A stretch of 64,000 nucleotides of DNA from assembly GCF_021654775.1 (NCBI RefSeq), contig NZ_AP025343.1, positions 124,001-188,000 on the forward strand, read 5' to 3'. The position numbers were made by a program, and so were the translations under genes. Shown one piece after another: positions 34,928 to 43,359 of the stretch. The number at the start of each line of letters is the position of its first letter. Position 1 is the first letter of the stretch. The stretch comes from Paenibacillus azoreducens. Lineage in GTDB: Bacteria > Bacillota > Bacilli > Paenibacillales > Paenibacillaceae. Under the pieces are notes generated by a model that saw only the letters and a program-made list of their open reading frames with translations, was not told the origin of the DNA and did no database searches.

Positions 34928-36402
34928 ATATGCGTAAAATGTTGTTCATTGTGATTCCTCTGCTGTTTATATTAAATAATGCGGTGTCTTTTTTTATTTT
35001 CCAAAGCGGACGGACGGTACAGCAAAGCTATAATATGATGCTGGATCGGGTATTATTATACAAACAGATTGAAGAGAAAACGCGCGACAATCTTCGGGCG
35101 ATCAACGTATATATCATGGACCGCGATAATAGCAGCCTTGGGACGTATCAAACAAAGAGCGATGAATTGAAGGAACTTCGTTCAAGCTTGTCTGCTCAGA
35201 CAGCGATTTCATCCACCGAGCTAATGGTCCGGAGCTATCGCCATATGCTTGATACGTTTATGTTGCAGGAAGCGGATATCATAAAGGCTTTAAGCAGCCG
35301 GACGCCGCTCGCTTATGCCGCATCTTACGGGGAGGCGGAGACAACGGCGTCTTTCATCCAGGAAGAGGCCTATCAATTGATCGATCAGGAGCTGAGCTAT
35401 TACCAGCCGTTTTACCGTAAAATTTTCGTTCAGACCGAGGTTATGAATCATTGGGGCGTGGCCGTTTTTATTTTGAATACGGTGCTCAGCGTGGTGCTCG
35501 CATATTGGATATCGCTGCGGATTACCCGGCCGATTCAGGAATTGGTGCGGACGGCGAAGCAAATTTCGGATGGCAACCTGCAGGTGGCCCCTCCCCAAAT
35601 GAGCGCTCATAGCGAATTCCGGATTCTTGCCGAATCCTTCGACCACATGCAGGAGAATTTACGGCTGTTGATTCAAACGGAAAAGGAGAGTTTGGAAAAG
35701 GACCGTCTAGTGAAGGAACTCGAGCTGGAAGTGCTGCAAAATCAAATCAATCCTCACTTCCTGTTCAACTCCTTGAATGTGTTATCCAAGCTCGCACTGA
35801 TTGAAGGCGCAGAGAAAACAAGCGACCTTACCGTCTCCATGTCCAATCTGCTCCGGTATAATCTGCGCAAGCTGGACCAGCCGGTTCCGCTTCGGGATGA
35901 AGTGGAGCATGCCAAAGAATATTTCGTGATCCAGCAGGCCCGTTTCCGGGAGCGGATCCGGTTTGTCACGGAGATTGATGAAGCCGGACTGGACGTGCTG
36001 GTGCCTGTGCTTACGCTTCAGCCTCTCATTGAAAATGTGTTTGTGCACGCGATTGAAGGCATGGAGGAAGGGGCCGTTATAAAGCTTGCCGTTTCATGCC
36101 ATGGGGATGAGACATGGGTGGCGATATCGGATAATGGAGCCGGCATGAACGAACAGATTAGGGAATCCTTGCTTCATTATGATCGCGAGGAACCGGTGCG
36201 GAAGGAGAGCGGATACGGCGGCCAAGGGCACTCTACCGGGCTGGGAACGCGTAATGTGTTCAGAAGATTGGAGTTATTTTATGACAAAAAGGATATGGTC
36301 GACATTCAAAGCGAACCGGGCAAAGGGACAACCGTCCTGATACGGATTCCTGCTGCGGGAAAGGGGGATGGATATGTATCGCCTATTAATCGCGGACGAT
36401 GA
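34924..36402 (+). CDS. YesM-type sensor histidine kinase
   Basis: 492 residues: membrane segment (about 5-25), exterior domain, second membrane segment (about 180-200), HAMP (RITRPIQELVRTAKQISDGN), His_kinase domain with phosphoacceptor His278 in NQINPHFLFNSLN, and an HATPase domain (LTLQPLIENVFVHAIEG, DNGAGM, STGLGTRNVFRRL). It phosphorylates the response regulator encoded next. It overlaps the sugar-binding gene (ATGA) and the regulator gene (29 bases), so all three are translated together. Confidence 0.93.
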   Translation: MNMRKMLFIVIPLLFILNNAVSFFIFQSGRTVQQSYNMMLDRVLLYKQIEEKTRDNLRAINVYIMDRDNSSLGTYQTKSDELKELRSSLSAQTAISSTELMVRSYRHMLDTFMLQEADIIKALSSRTPLAYAASYGEAETTASFIQEEAYQLIDQELSYYQPFYRKIFVQTEVMNHWGVAVFILNTVLSVVLAYWISLRITRPIQELVRTAKQISDGNLQVAPPQMSAHSEFRILAESFDHMQENLRLLIQTEKESLEKDRLVKELELEVLQNQINPHFLFNSLNVLSKLALIEGAEKTSDLTVSMSNLLRYNLRKLDQPVPLRDEVEHAKEYFVIQQARFRERIRFVTEIDEAGLDVLVPVLTLQPLIENVFVHAIEGMEEGAVIKLAVSCHGDETWVAISDNGAGMNEQIRESLLHYDREEPVRKESGYGGQGHSTGLGTRNVFRRLELFYDKKDMVDIQSEPGKGTTVLIRIPAAGKGDGYVSPINRGR

Positions 36403-37726
36403 AGCGCTGGAGCGGGAGGGCATCGAATGGATCGTAAACCGGATGATGCCGGGTACCTTTGAGATCTTTCATGCGGAAAACGGCCGTATGGCTATCCAGA
36501 AAGCAGCAGAGCTTCATCCGCATATCGTGATGATGGACGTGAGAATGCCGGGGATTCAAGGGCTGGAGGCGCTGAAGGAAATTAAAGCCCGGAACCCGGA
36601 TGTCAAAATGATATTGATTACCGCGTATGAATATTTTGAATATGCAAAACAGGCGATAGCGCTTGGCGTTCAGGAGTATCTGGTCAAACCGGCCAAAAGG
36701 GAGCAGATCGCAGCGGTGCTGAGGCGGTTGCTCGATGAAATTAAGGAAGACCGTCGAAAGCGCAATGAGCAGCTGGCGGTTCGGGACCAGTTCTTTCAAT
36801 TGCTTCCGCTTGCCGAGACGGAAATTGCGCTCCATCTGATGTCGGAACAGGTGAACGAGACGGAAATTGAAGGTTTGGCTGATATTTTACAGCTTTCGGC
36901 GGAGAAAGGCTGCGCATTGGTGCTTGCGTTTCCGGAATTGGGAGACGAGAAGAAGAAAATATACGATGCGGTTAAAAACATGACGCATGGCATCGTGAAA
37001 GAGCGGTGCGGTTCCGTGGTCAGCTCGATGGTTCATAGCCATATGGCCATATTTCTTATCGGGAAGAAACAAGCGGCGGATGAACCGATCAGGGAAGAAG
37101 CTGCAAAGCTGGCGTCCAGGTTGGCCGAAGCCCTTCAGGAGCAATGCGGTGTCACTATTTCCGTAGGGATCGGCTCTATGCAATCGGATACAGTCGGGAT
37201 CAGGCGGTCTTATTATGAGGCTGTTTTTGCCTCCAAATACGACAATCAATGGGGAAGCATCTGCCGCTTTGAGGATTTGAACATCGCGGACAAGGACGAA
37301 GCAGGGAAAGCTTCCGATCAGCTGCCGATTGACGGCGTTCCCGCCGGCGAATCTTCATATGTGGAGCTTGCGATCCGCCAAATCCGCGCGGAACGTGAGC
37401 AAAGCACATCGAACATGCTTGACCGGGCCATAGCTTACATCCGCGACAGATTCGCAGAAGAGTTATCGCTGGAGGATGTGGCGGAGCAGGTTCATCTGAA
37501 CCCCTATTATTTCAGCAAAGTGTTTAAGCAGCAAACGGGAGAAACCTTTATCGACTATGTCACCAGGCTTCGCATCGACAAGGCGAAGGATATGATGCGG
37601 GATGGAGAGCTAAGCTTGAAAGAGGTCTGCTATGCGGTCGGCTATAAGGATCCCAATTATTTCAGCCGGGTCTTTAAAAAGGTCACAGGAGTAACGCCTT
37701 CCGAGTACCGCGCGCAGCTTCAATAG
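36374..37726 (+). CDS. YesN-type response regulator, AraC output domain
   Basis: 450 residues: receiver domain (LLIADDEALEREG, phosphoacceptor Asp55 in IVMMDVRMPG, VKPAKRE), a middle region of about 200 residues, and a C-terminal AraC DNA-binding domain (LSLEDVAEQVHLNPYYFSKVFKQQTGETFIDYV, VCYAVGYKDPNYFSRVFKK). The ATG at 36374 is correctly spaced from AAGGGGG; the ATG at 36368 abuts it. The likely target is the MFS sugar porter gene 245 bases downstream. Confidence 0.93.
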   Translation: MYRLLIADDEALEREGIEWIVNRMMPGTFEIFHAENGRMAIQKAAELHPHIVMMDVRMPGIQGLEALKEIKARNPDVKMILITAYEYFEYAKQAIALGVQEYLVKPAKREQIAAVLRRLLDEIKEDRRKRNEQLAVRDQFFQLLPLAETEIALHLMSEQVNETEIEGLADILQLSAEKGCALVLAFPELGDEKKKIYDAVKNMTHGIVKERCGSVVSSMVHSHMAIFLIGKKQAADEPIREEAAKLASRLAEALQEQCGVTISVGIGSMQSDTVGIRRSYYEAVFASKYDNQWGSICRFEDLNIADKDEAGKASDQLPIDGVPAGESSYVELAIRQIRAEREQSTSNMLDRAIAYIRDRFAEELSLEDVAEQVHLNPYYFSKVFKQQTGETFIDYVTRLRIDKAKDMMRDGELSLKEVCYAVGYKDPNYFSRVFKKVTGVTPSEYRAQLQ

Positions 37727-37733
37727 ATTGAAG

Positions 37734-37760
37734 GTCCATGCCGCGGCATGGACTTTTTTA
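37734..37760 (+). terminator. Terminator of the sugar-sensing operon
   Basis: GTCCATGCC (37734-37742) pairs perfectly with GGCATGGAC (37745-37753), then six T. It separates the sensing operon from the porter gene. Confidence 0.85.
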
Positions 37761-37884
37761 AGATATGAAGGAGAAAATGTGCTAATTTGCGGATCGACGC
37801 CGGAGCCTGAAAAACAAGAATCAATTAAATGCTGGCATAACGCAAATTAGTGAAGGGATTCGGCCATTAGTAAGATGCCCCTCC

Positions 37885-37921
37885 ATGTTACAATTAGTGT
37901 TGTAACCACCGGTGTTATAAT
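37885..37921 (+). promoter_or_regulatory. Porter promoter with direct repeats
   Basis: A perfect TATAAT lies at 37916-37921. Direct repeats GTGTTGTAA (37897-37905) and GTGTTATAA (37912-37920) are 15 bases apart, with a similar ATGTTACAA at 37885-37893. AraC-type regulators bind such direct repeats, so this is a candidate site for the YesN-type regulator; the -35 is poor, as expected for an activated promoter. Confidence 0.45.
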
Positions 37922-37971
37922 TGCGCCGGTAATCGCATGAAACACAAAATATAGCTTAGAAGGGGCATCCG

Positions 37972-39360
37972 ATGATGAGCTCAACGATAGAAGTGCAAAG
38001 CACGCAGCAAGTCAGCATGAAGTTCGTCACGCTGGTTTCCATTGTCGCTGCTTTAGGCGGTTTGTTATTTGGATTTGATACGGCCGTTGTTTCGGGCGCG
38101 GTCGGCTTCATGAAGGAACGTTTCGACTTAAGCGAATTTCAGGTCGGCTGGGCGGTTTCCAGCTTGATTATCGGCTGTATCGTCGGTGCAATCAGCTCCG
38201 GCGTAATAAGCGAAAAGTTTGGCAGAAAGAAAACGCTGATCGCAGCCGCTATTTTATTTATTATCGGTTCATTTGGTTCGGCTATACCGGATACATTCAG
38301 CGGATTTATTATCGCCCGTATGATTGGCGGAATTGGCATCGGGATCACCTCAACGCTCTGTCCGCTCTATAATGCGGAGATTGCTCCGGCTAAATATCGC
38401 GGCCGTTTGGTAGCGCTTAATCAGCTGGCAACCGTTACGGGTATCTTTCTTGTTTACTTTGTCAACATGTGGATAGCCGATCTCGGCGATCATGCTTGGG
38501 ATGTTTCCACAGCTTGGCGCTGGATGTTCGGATTCGGAGTTATTCCGGGCGTATTGTTTTTGGCCCTGCTGTTTTTAGTGCCGGAAAGCCCAAGATGGCT
38601 GATCAAACAGGGCAGAGCGGCGGAATCCCTGCCGATCCTGCTGCGGATTCACGGGGAAGAGCTCGCCAGACAAGAAGTGCTGGACATTAAGGAGTCGTTT
38701 AAAGAGGAGAATGGCTCGATCCGCCAATTGTTCAGCCCTGCATTGAGACTGGCCCTGATCGTGGGCGTGGGACTGGCTATTCTTCAACAGGTTACGGGTA
38801 TCAACGCCGTTATGTATTATGCGCCGGAAATCTTCAAGCAGACGGGTGCGGGAACCAACTCTGCCCTGATGCAGACGATTTTTGTCGGACTGATCAACTT
38901 CCTGTTTACCATTCTGGCGATCTGGCTTATCGATAAGGTGGGGCGCAAAGTGTTATTGCTGGTCGGATCTGCGGCAATGGCGATCTGTCTTGCCGTAATT
39001 GGCATCGCTTTCCACACAGGACATACTTCCGGACCGCTTGTGCTGATCTTTATTTTGATCTATGTGGCAGCTTTTGCTGTTTCGCTTGGACCGGTGGTAT
39101 GGGTTGTTATGTCCGAGATTTTCCCGAACCGGATTCGCGGCAAAGCGACAGCGATTGCTTCCATGGCCCTATGGGCAGCGGACTATCTTGTTTCGCAGGC
39201 CTTCCCGCCGATGCTTGCTTCTGCAGGCCCGGCGATCACCTTCTGGAGCTTCGGCCTCATGGCGCTGATTACCTTTATTTTCACATGGCGCGTGATTCCC
39301 GAAACCAAAGGAAAATCGCTCGAAGAAATGGAATCATTGTGGGCTTCGCGAAAAGCCTGA
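37972..39360 (+). CDS. Sugar:proton symporter of the MFS sugar porter family
   Basis: 462 residues with 12 membrane segments and sugar porter signatures: GGLLFGFDTAVVSGAV, EKFGRKK, PESPRWLI, QQVTGINAVMYYAPEIF, DKVGRK and PETKGKSLEEME. It imports a monosaccharide such as xylose, arabinose, galactose or myo-inositol. AGAAGGGG lies 6 bases before ATG. Position after the sugar-sensing operon suggests that uptake is induced by the same sugar. Confidence 0.94.
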   Translation: MMSSTIEVQSTQQVSMKFVTLVSIVAALGGLLFGFDTAVVSGAVGFMKERFDLSEFQVGWAVSSLIIGCIVGAISSGVISEKFGRKKTLIAAAILFIIGSFGSAIPDTFSGFIIARMIGGIGIGITSTLCPLYNAEIAPAKYRGRLVALNQLATVTGIFLVYFVNMWIADLGDHAWDVSTAWRWMFGFGVIPGVLFLALLFLVPESPRWLIKQGRAAESLPILLRIHGEELARQEVLDIKESFKEENGSIRQLFSPALRLALIVGVGLAILQQVTGINAVMYYAPEIFKQTGAGTNSALMQTIFVGLINFLFTILAIWLIDKVGRKVLLLVGSAAMAICLAVIGIAFHTGHTSGPLVLIFILIYVAAFAVSLGPVVWVVMSEIFPNRIRGKATAIASMALWAADYLVSQAFPPMLASAGPAITFWSFGLMALITFIFTWRVIPETKGKSLEEMESLWASRKA

Positions 39361-39368
39361 CACTTAAC

Positions 39369-39416
39369 AAAACGGGGATGCTCTAAAGTCATTAGACTTT
39401 GGGGCATTCCCGTTTT
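39369..39416 (+). terminator. Terminator of the sugar porter gene
   Basis: AACGGGGATGC (39371-39381) pairs with GCATTCCCGTT (39404-39414), with AAAGTC/GACTTT nested inside and TTTT after. Confidence 0.85.
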
Positions 39417-39516
39417 GAGATTATGTTTTTTGGGCCCCCGCAAAGTATTTGGGATAAGCATCGTAGCATAGGTTCCACTTTGTCCGGGTGACTTTGTGGG
39501 GTTATCTTGCTTTTAA

Positions 39517-39927
39517 TTACAACAATTCCGTCGGAGCCAGAAAATCAAACATTGGCATATTTCTCATCAATCCAAATGCAAGAGTCAGGATTAGCATGAG
39601 TACCATCATTCCATTGCTTAAGGTCTTAGCTTGTTTCTTCTTGGCAATCCAATATATGGCGTATAAGGGAATCAGAAGGAATACCAAGGCGTTATACCGG
39701 AATGCCTGAACAACATCCAAATTCAGCAGAGATAAAGCGGCCCTCGTAATTCCGCATCCCGGGCAGTACCATTCGGTGAGTTCGTGAAAGATGCACGGGA
39801 TGTAAATATGGGTTAACGGTAACCATACTTTTAGATAGAGCAGCCCTGCGGCAGCAAGAAGAGCGCCTCGCAGCAGAAGGGCACGTTTTTTGGGATTAAG
39901 CTTCTTGTACGAGATTATTGACATCAT
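39517..39927 (-). CDS. DUF2752 membrane protein
   Basis: 136 residues, three to four membrane segments, with the DUF2752 signature CPGCGITRAALSLLNLDVVQAFRYN. Function unknown. Start overlaps the preceding DUF4234 gene by 32 bases, so the two are translationally coupled; no separate ribosome site is obvious, and the true start may be slightly internal. Confidence 0.85.
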   Translation of the reverse strand: MMSIISYKKLNPKKRALLLRGALLAAAGLLYLKVWLPLTHIYIPCIFHELTEWYCPGCGITRAALSLLNLDVVQAFRYNALVFLLIPLYAIYWIAKKKQAKTLSNGMMVLMLILTLAFGLMRNMPMFDFLAPTELL

Positions 39928-40243
39928 TCTGAACCAATGCGTATGTAACGATGGTTAAGCCGAAAAAGTTGAGGATGACATAAAGAATGGAGTTGTCGGA
40001 TATGATGTGGCCGCGTATTCTTTGGGCGTGGGCGACATGTTGGCCGACTTGATAAGCCCAAATGAATGTCCAGATACCGCAAGTAATTAAGCATAGCAGG
40101 AAATGTTTGCCTCCGGTAAAGGAGTCGTCTCTGCTCAGGACGCCGACTTCATTGGTTAGAACAATAAACCAGTAGATCCCGTAGATACCGCAAGTGACCA
40201 GAGTTAAAATAATGGACAGCACGATGTTACGTTGAATGATCAT
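39896..40243 (-). CDS. DUF4234 membrane protein
   Basis: 115 residues with three to four membrane segments and the pattern ILTLVTCGIYGIYWFIVLTNEV typical of DUF4234 proteins, which are often encoded beside DUF2752 proteins. Function unknown. AGGATGGTG precedes ATG by 5 bases. Confidence 0.85.
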   Translation of the reverse strand: MIIQRNIVLSIILTLVTCGIYGIYWFIVLTNEVGVLSRDDSFTGGKHFLLCLITCGIWTFIWAYQVGQHVAHAQRIRGHIISDNSILYVILNFFGLTIVTYALVQNDVNNLVQEA

Positions 40244-40475
40244 GGATACACCATCCTATGGATTTTATGTATGAAATAAGGTACAACCGCCTGGATGTAT
40301 CTTGCGGAATCTCATATCCGGTCAAGATAACATTTGATAGATTTGAGCTCACAAGGCAGGAAAATACTTATTTCGACAACATTATCATAAACAGTAGATT
40401 TTAAATTCACAAGGAAAATATAAAATTTCATTGATAGACGAAGAGTATATATAATGCAAAAAACAGCAAAAATAA

Positions 40476-40552
40476 AACCCGAAAGCACGTGCTCCTTTTA
40501 TATTAGGATTTTGCAACATCCTGATATATAAGAGAAACCGGTTTTTCGGGTT
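40476..40552. other. Nested hairpin region in the gap before the cupin regulator gene
   Basis: AACCCGAAA (40476-40484) pairs with TTTCGGGTT (40544-40552). Inside are the small palindrome GCACGTGC and an inner hairpin around AGGAT-N8-ATCCT (40505-40522) extended by flanking A/T pairs. Lies in the 337-base gap between two minus-strand genes; could act as terminator for the regulator gene or as a structured RNA. Nothing else recognisable in the gap. Confidence 0.4.
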
Positions 40553-40580
40553 ATTCTTATTTGGATAAGGATTGGCGCAT

Positions 40581-41144
40581 TTACAATAGGTTTCGTCCCT
40601 GATCCGTTTCCGTATACACCGCGATCACAACGATGGCTGTTTCATCCCCGATATTTTTAACCGAATGGGGTGTGCAGGCATTCCATGAAAAAGAATCTCC
40701 CGCATTGATTTCCGCCGTTTCCTCCCCCTGCTGCACAAAAACTTTGCCCTGAATCAACATATGCACTTCTTCGCCTTCGTGGGCATGGGGCGTTTCGCCG
40801 GTAGAGGCGCCGGGAGGCATTTCGACCATCATCATTTTTACGTTTTTGGTCGAGCTCAGATGCGCCACCTTCAGTTTCTCCGAACCGTTGAATACGGTGA
40901 CTTTCCGTTCATCCTTCCGGACAATTTGCATCCGTTCTTCCTTTTTCAGCAGCAAATAGGCCAAAGGGACCTTGAGCGCCTGTGCAATACTCTCCAACGT
41001 GGCAATCGAGGGCGAGGTTTTATTCGTCTCCACTTGGCTCAGAAAACCTTGGGACAGGCCTGTTTCCTCGCAAATTTGGGCAATCGTAATATTTTTCCGT
41101 TTCCGGATCGCACGGATGTTGGAGCCGATGTCCATAAGCTTCAC
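40581..41144 (-). CDS. XRE-cupin transcriptional regulator
   Basis: 187 residues: N-terminal XRE HTH (IRAIRKRKNITIAQICEETGLSQGFLSQVETNKTSPSIATLE) and a C-terminal cupin (PPGASTGETPHAHEGEEVHMLIQGKV, CTPHSVKN). The cupin senses a small ligand or metal. Start GTG at 41144 or ATG at 41135; AAGGA sits upstream of both. Divergent from doxX, with an inverted repeat inside the doxX promoter that is a likely binding site. Confidence 0.9.
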   Translation of the reverse strand: MKLMDIGSNIRAIRKRKNITIAQICEETGLSQGFLSQVETNKTSPSIATLESIAQALKVPLAYLLLKKEERMQIVRKDERKVTVFNGSEKLKVAHLSSTKNVKMMMVEMPPGASTGETPHAHEGEEVHMLIQGKVFVQQGEETAEINAGDSFSWNACTPHSVKNIGDETAIVVIAVYTETDQGRNLL

Positions 41145-41200
41145 GCTTCCTTCGAAATATTTGTAATACTAATTTAATATTAATATTAACAAATTTCCTA

Positions 41201-41228
41201 TTGACATTCCAGTAGGGAATGATATAAA
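41201..41228 (+). promoter_or_regulatory. doxX promoter with internal inverted repeat
   Basis: Perfect -35 TTGACA (41201-41206), 16-base spacer, TATAAA (41223-41228). The spacer holds CATTCC-N5-GGAATG (41205-41221), placed so that a bound repressor would block polymerase. Confidence 0.65.
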
Positions 41229-41285
41229 TTACTCATATAAAATTTATTTTATTATTACTAATATTTTTGGAATGGAGATGATTTT

Positions 41286-41693
41286 ATGATTAAACATACA
41301 TGGGTGCAGACTTTATTGCGCGTGGTTCTGGGCGTGATTTTCATGGCGCATGGAATCAGCAAATTCCAAATGGGTCTGGTCAATGTAGAAGGTTGGTTCA
41401 GCTCTATAGGAGTTCCTGGATTTATGGCTTATGTGGCGGCGATTATTGAATTGGTCGGCGGCGCTATGCTGATCCTTGGATTGTTCACCCGCGTAGTTTC
41501 GGCTTTGTTTGTCGTTTTGATGCTGGGCGCCATTGTTACCGTGAAATTGTCCGTGGGCCTTTTGGGCAATAACGAGACTGCTGGTTATGAGCTCGATCTG
41601 GCCTTGATGATGATTTCGGTGTACTTGCTTGCCGAGGGACCGGGATCGCTGTCGGTGGACCGGTTTATTTTCAAAAAACGTTCGGTTCAATAA
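41286..41693 (+). CDS. DoxX family membrane protein
   Basis: 135 residues, four membrane segments; LLRVVLGVIFMAHGISKFQMG, PGFMAYVAAIIELVGGAMLILGLFTR and YELDLALMMISVYLL are DoxX hallmarks. In Bacillus, a DoxX protein (CatD) is encoded with a catechol dioxygenase (CatE); here a ring-opening dioxygenase gene lies downstream, but two tandem repeats and an IS110 element now separate them. GGAG precedes ATG by 8 bases. Confidence 0.9.
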   Translation: MIKHTWVQTLLRVVLGVIFMAHGISKFQMGLVNVEGWFSSIGVPGFMAYVAAIIELVGGAMLILGLFTRVVSALFVVLMLGAIVTVKLSVGLLGNNETAGYELDLALMMISVYLLAEGPGSLSVDRFIFKKRSVQ

Positions 41694-41793
41694 GAAAAAT
41701 ACTTATCGAAGTATTTTCACAGTAGACAGACCGCTTTTAGCGGAAATTTTTCTTGCGATATAAGGATGTGGACTTCTATAGCCTAAACTTTCT
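41692..41793 (+). repeat. Structured 111-bp repeat, copy 1 (split by IS110 element)
   Basis: Begins at the doxX stop. Contains hairpin A (AAAATACTT-ATCG-AAGTATTTT, 41696-41717) and hairpin B (CCGC-TTTTA-GCGG, 41731-41743). It matches copy 2 at 43360 closely until ACTTTCT (41787-41793), where the IS begins; its missing end (TATATCTAA) resumes at 43352 on the far side of the IS. In hairpin B, one G-C pair here is A-T in copy 2, a compensatory change that supports a real stem. Confidence 0.8.
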
Positions 41794-41895
41794 GCCCTGA
41801 AAATTATCAGCTCGTAGTATCGTTAGAAAAGCCGTTTTTGGCAATACGAAACTAACCCCAGTAACTTGCTTTTTTAAAAAATGGGTTTGAACCGC

Positions 41896-43116
41896 TTAAG
41901 CCGTTTGTTCTTGAATGCTGACTGTAAGTCCAAGGGACTCTAGTCTCTTAATCGAGTTGTTAATCAAGATGTCACGCTTTCGCTTATCAAAGTAATCAAA
42001 GCCAAGCTCCACATATTCTTGTTTTCGCGTTAACAAGATATGTACGATCGTTAGAATGGTATGTCCTACGGCGACTGCGGCTCTATTTTTTCCGCGTCGT
42101 GCAGCAATACGATGATACTGGGCTGCCAGGTACGAATTTTTTTTACGTGTCACCGCCCGCGCCGCCTCAGTTAGGGCACTTCGCAGTTTTTTGTTTCCTT
42201 TTCGTGTTTTGGCTGACCTTTTCTTCCCCGCGCTTTCATCGTGACCTGGAGTCATCCCTGCCCAGGAACATAAATGGCCAGGGGTTGGAAACCGCGACAT
42301 GTCCGTACCGATCTCTGCCAAGATTTGTTCGGCAGTTCGTTTACCGACACCGGGGATCGAATCCAATAACTTCAGGTCCTCAGCAAAAGGGTCCATACGT
42401 TTATCGATTTCTGTATCCAATTCGGTGATCAATTCGTTCAGATAATCGATATGAGCGAGCTGCTTCTCGATCATGAGCAGTTGATGAGGGCCAAGTCGCC
42501 CTTCCAGCGCCAGTTTCAACTGTTCTTTCTTCAGCTTTAGTTTCTTTTGGGCGAAATCGGCCAAGACAGAAACATCGGTTTCACCGTTAATTATGGCTTC
42601 CAACATGTTTCGTCCGGAAACCCCGAGTACGTTGGAAGCGACTGAGGATAGCTTGATGTTGCCGCCTTCGAGCACCTTTTGAAGCCGATTCGCTTCACGC
42701 GTTCGTTCTTCAATAATGCTTCGCCGGTAACGAATCACCTCTCGCAGTTCCCTTTGATCTCGGTCCGGAATATAGCTTCCTTGCACCAAACCATGCCGCA
42801 GCAGCTTGGCAATCCATTCAGCATCCTTGACATCCGTTTTACGTCCAGGGACAGATTTAATATGTTGCGCATTCACGACCATGGGCTTGAGTTCTTCCAA
42901 TTCCAACAGGTTATATATCGGTTTCCAGTAGTCTCCGGTGCTTTCCATCGCGACATGGGTGCAACGGTGTTGTTTGACCCAGTCTACCAATTCAATCAGG
43001 TTTCGGGTCATTGTAGCAAATGTTCGAATCTCCTTTCCTTGAGGGGTGATAATGCAGGCGGTGATGCTCTTCTTGTGAACATCCAGACCGCAGCAACGTT
43101 CGATTAACACTTCCAT
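41896..43116 (-). CDS. IS110-family DEDD transposase/recombinase
   Basis: 406 residues. The N-terminal RuvC-like DEDD domain shows Asp12 (GLDVHKK), Glu58 (VAMESTGDYW), and Asp95/Asp98 (GRKTDVKDAEW); a coiled-coil follows; the C-terminal Tnp_20 domain has IPGVGKRTAEQILAEIG, CSWAGMTP and ESAGKKR with candidate catalytic Ser295. All key residues are present, so the enzyme looks active. IS110 recombinases use a bridge RNA to pair donor and target DNA. The 233 bases upstream of the gene carry a candidate for that RNA. Confidence 0.95.
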   Translation of the reverse strand: MEVLIERCCGLDVHKKSITACIITPQGKEIRTFATMTRNLIELVDWVKQHRCTHVAMESTGDYWKPIYNLLELEELKPMVVNAQHIKSVPGRKTDVKDAEWIAKLLRHGLVQGSYIPDRDQRELREVIRYRRSIIEERTREANRLQKVLEGGNIKLSSVASNVLGVSGRNMLEAIINGETDVSVLADFAQKKLKLKKEQLKLALEGRLGPHQLLMIEKQLAHIDYLNELITELDTEIDKRMDPFAEDLKLLDSIPGVGKRTAEQILAEIGTDMSRFPTPGHLCSWAGMTPGHDESAGKKRSAKTRKGNKKLRSALTEAARAVTRKKNSYLAAQYHRIAARRGKNRAAVAVGHTILTIVHILLTRKQEYVELGFDYFDKRKRDILINNSIKRLESLGLTVSIQEQTA

Positions 43117-43152
43117 ACGTACTTCTCCTTACGACTGGGTGATTTTAAGGCT

Positions 43153-43344
43153 GGTGCAACTACCAAAAAGGGTTATTCTGCCCTGCGTGCTTCCCGAAGG
43201 AGCAACAATCTGCGATGCACCGGGTCGTTGTGGTCCGTCTTATATACGGGTTCGAGACACCAAGAAAGTACGACCTACCTTCGCCAGCCATAGTAGCAGT
43301 ATGGACAAAATTTTCATCCATCAGTGGTGCCGCGAAGCGGCATG
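43153..43344 (-). ncRNA. Candidate IS110 bridge RNA
   Basis: Read on the minus strand, upstream of the transposase. Stem-loop 1 (43223-43275): GGTCGT closes with ACGACC and encloses TACTTTCT and TATATAAGA, which equal the left half and the complement of the right half of the target site. Stem-loop 2 (43153-43221): GGTGCA closes with TGCACC and encloses GGGAAGC and CAGGGCAGAA, which correspond to the element's own two ends (GGAAG at 43344-43348 and TTCTGCCCTG at 41790-41799). A further hairpin TGCCGC-GAA-GCGGCA (43328-43342) marks the 5' side near the IS end. Target loop before donor loop, upstream of the recombinase gene on its strand, is the order known for IS621. Exact ends are not defined. 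Confidence 0.75.
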
Positions 43345-43359
43345 GAAGTCTTATATCTA

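Larger units (their letters stand above)
41794..43349 (-). mobile_element. IS110-family insertion sequence, complete
   Basis: About 1556 bases, with one transposase gene on the minus strand and non-coding ends. Its borders are fixed by the split repeat: left ACTTTCT|GCCCTG and right GGAAG|TCTTATATC. TCT is shared at both borders, so the duplicated core is CT or TC. There are no terminal inverted repeats and no longer target duplication, as is normal for IS110. It separates doxX from the dioxygenase gene. Confidence 0.88.

Noticed and set aside
41794..43349. Terminal inverted repeats of the IS
   Set aside because: None found; IS110 elements normally lack them, so the borders rest on the split repeat instead.
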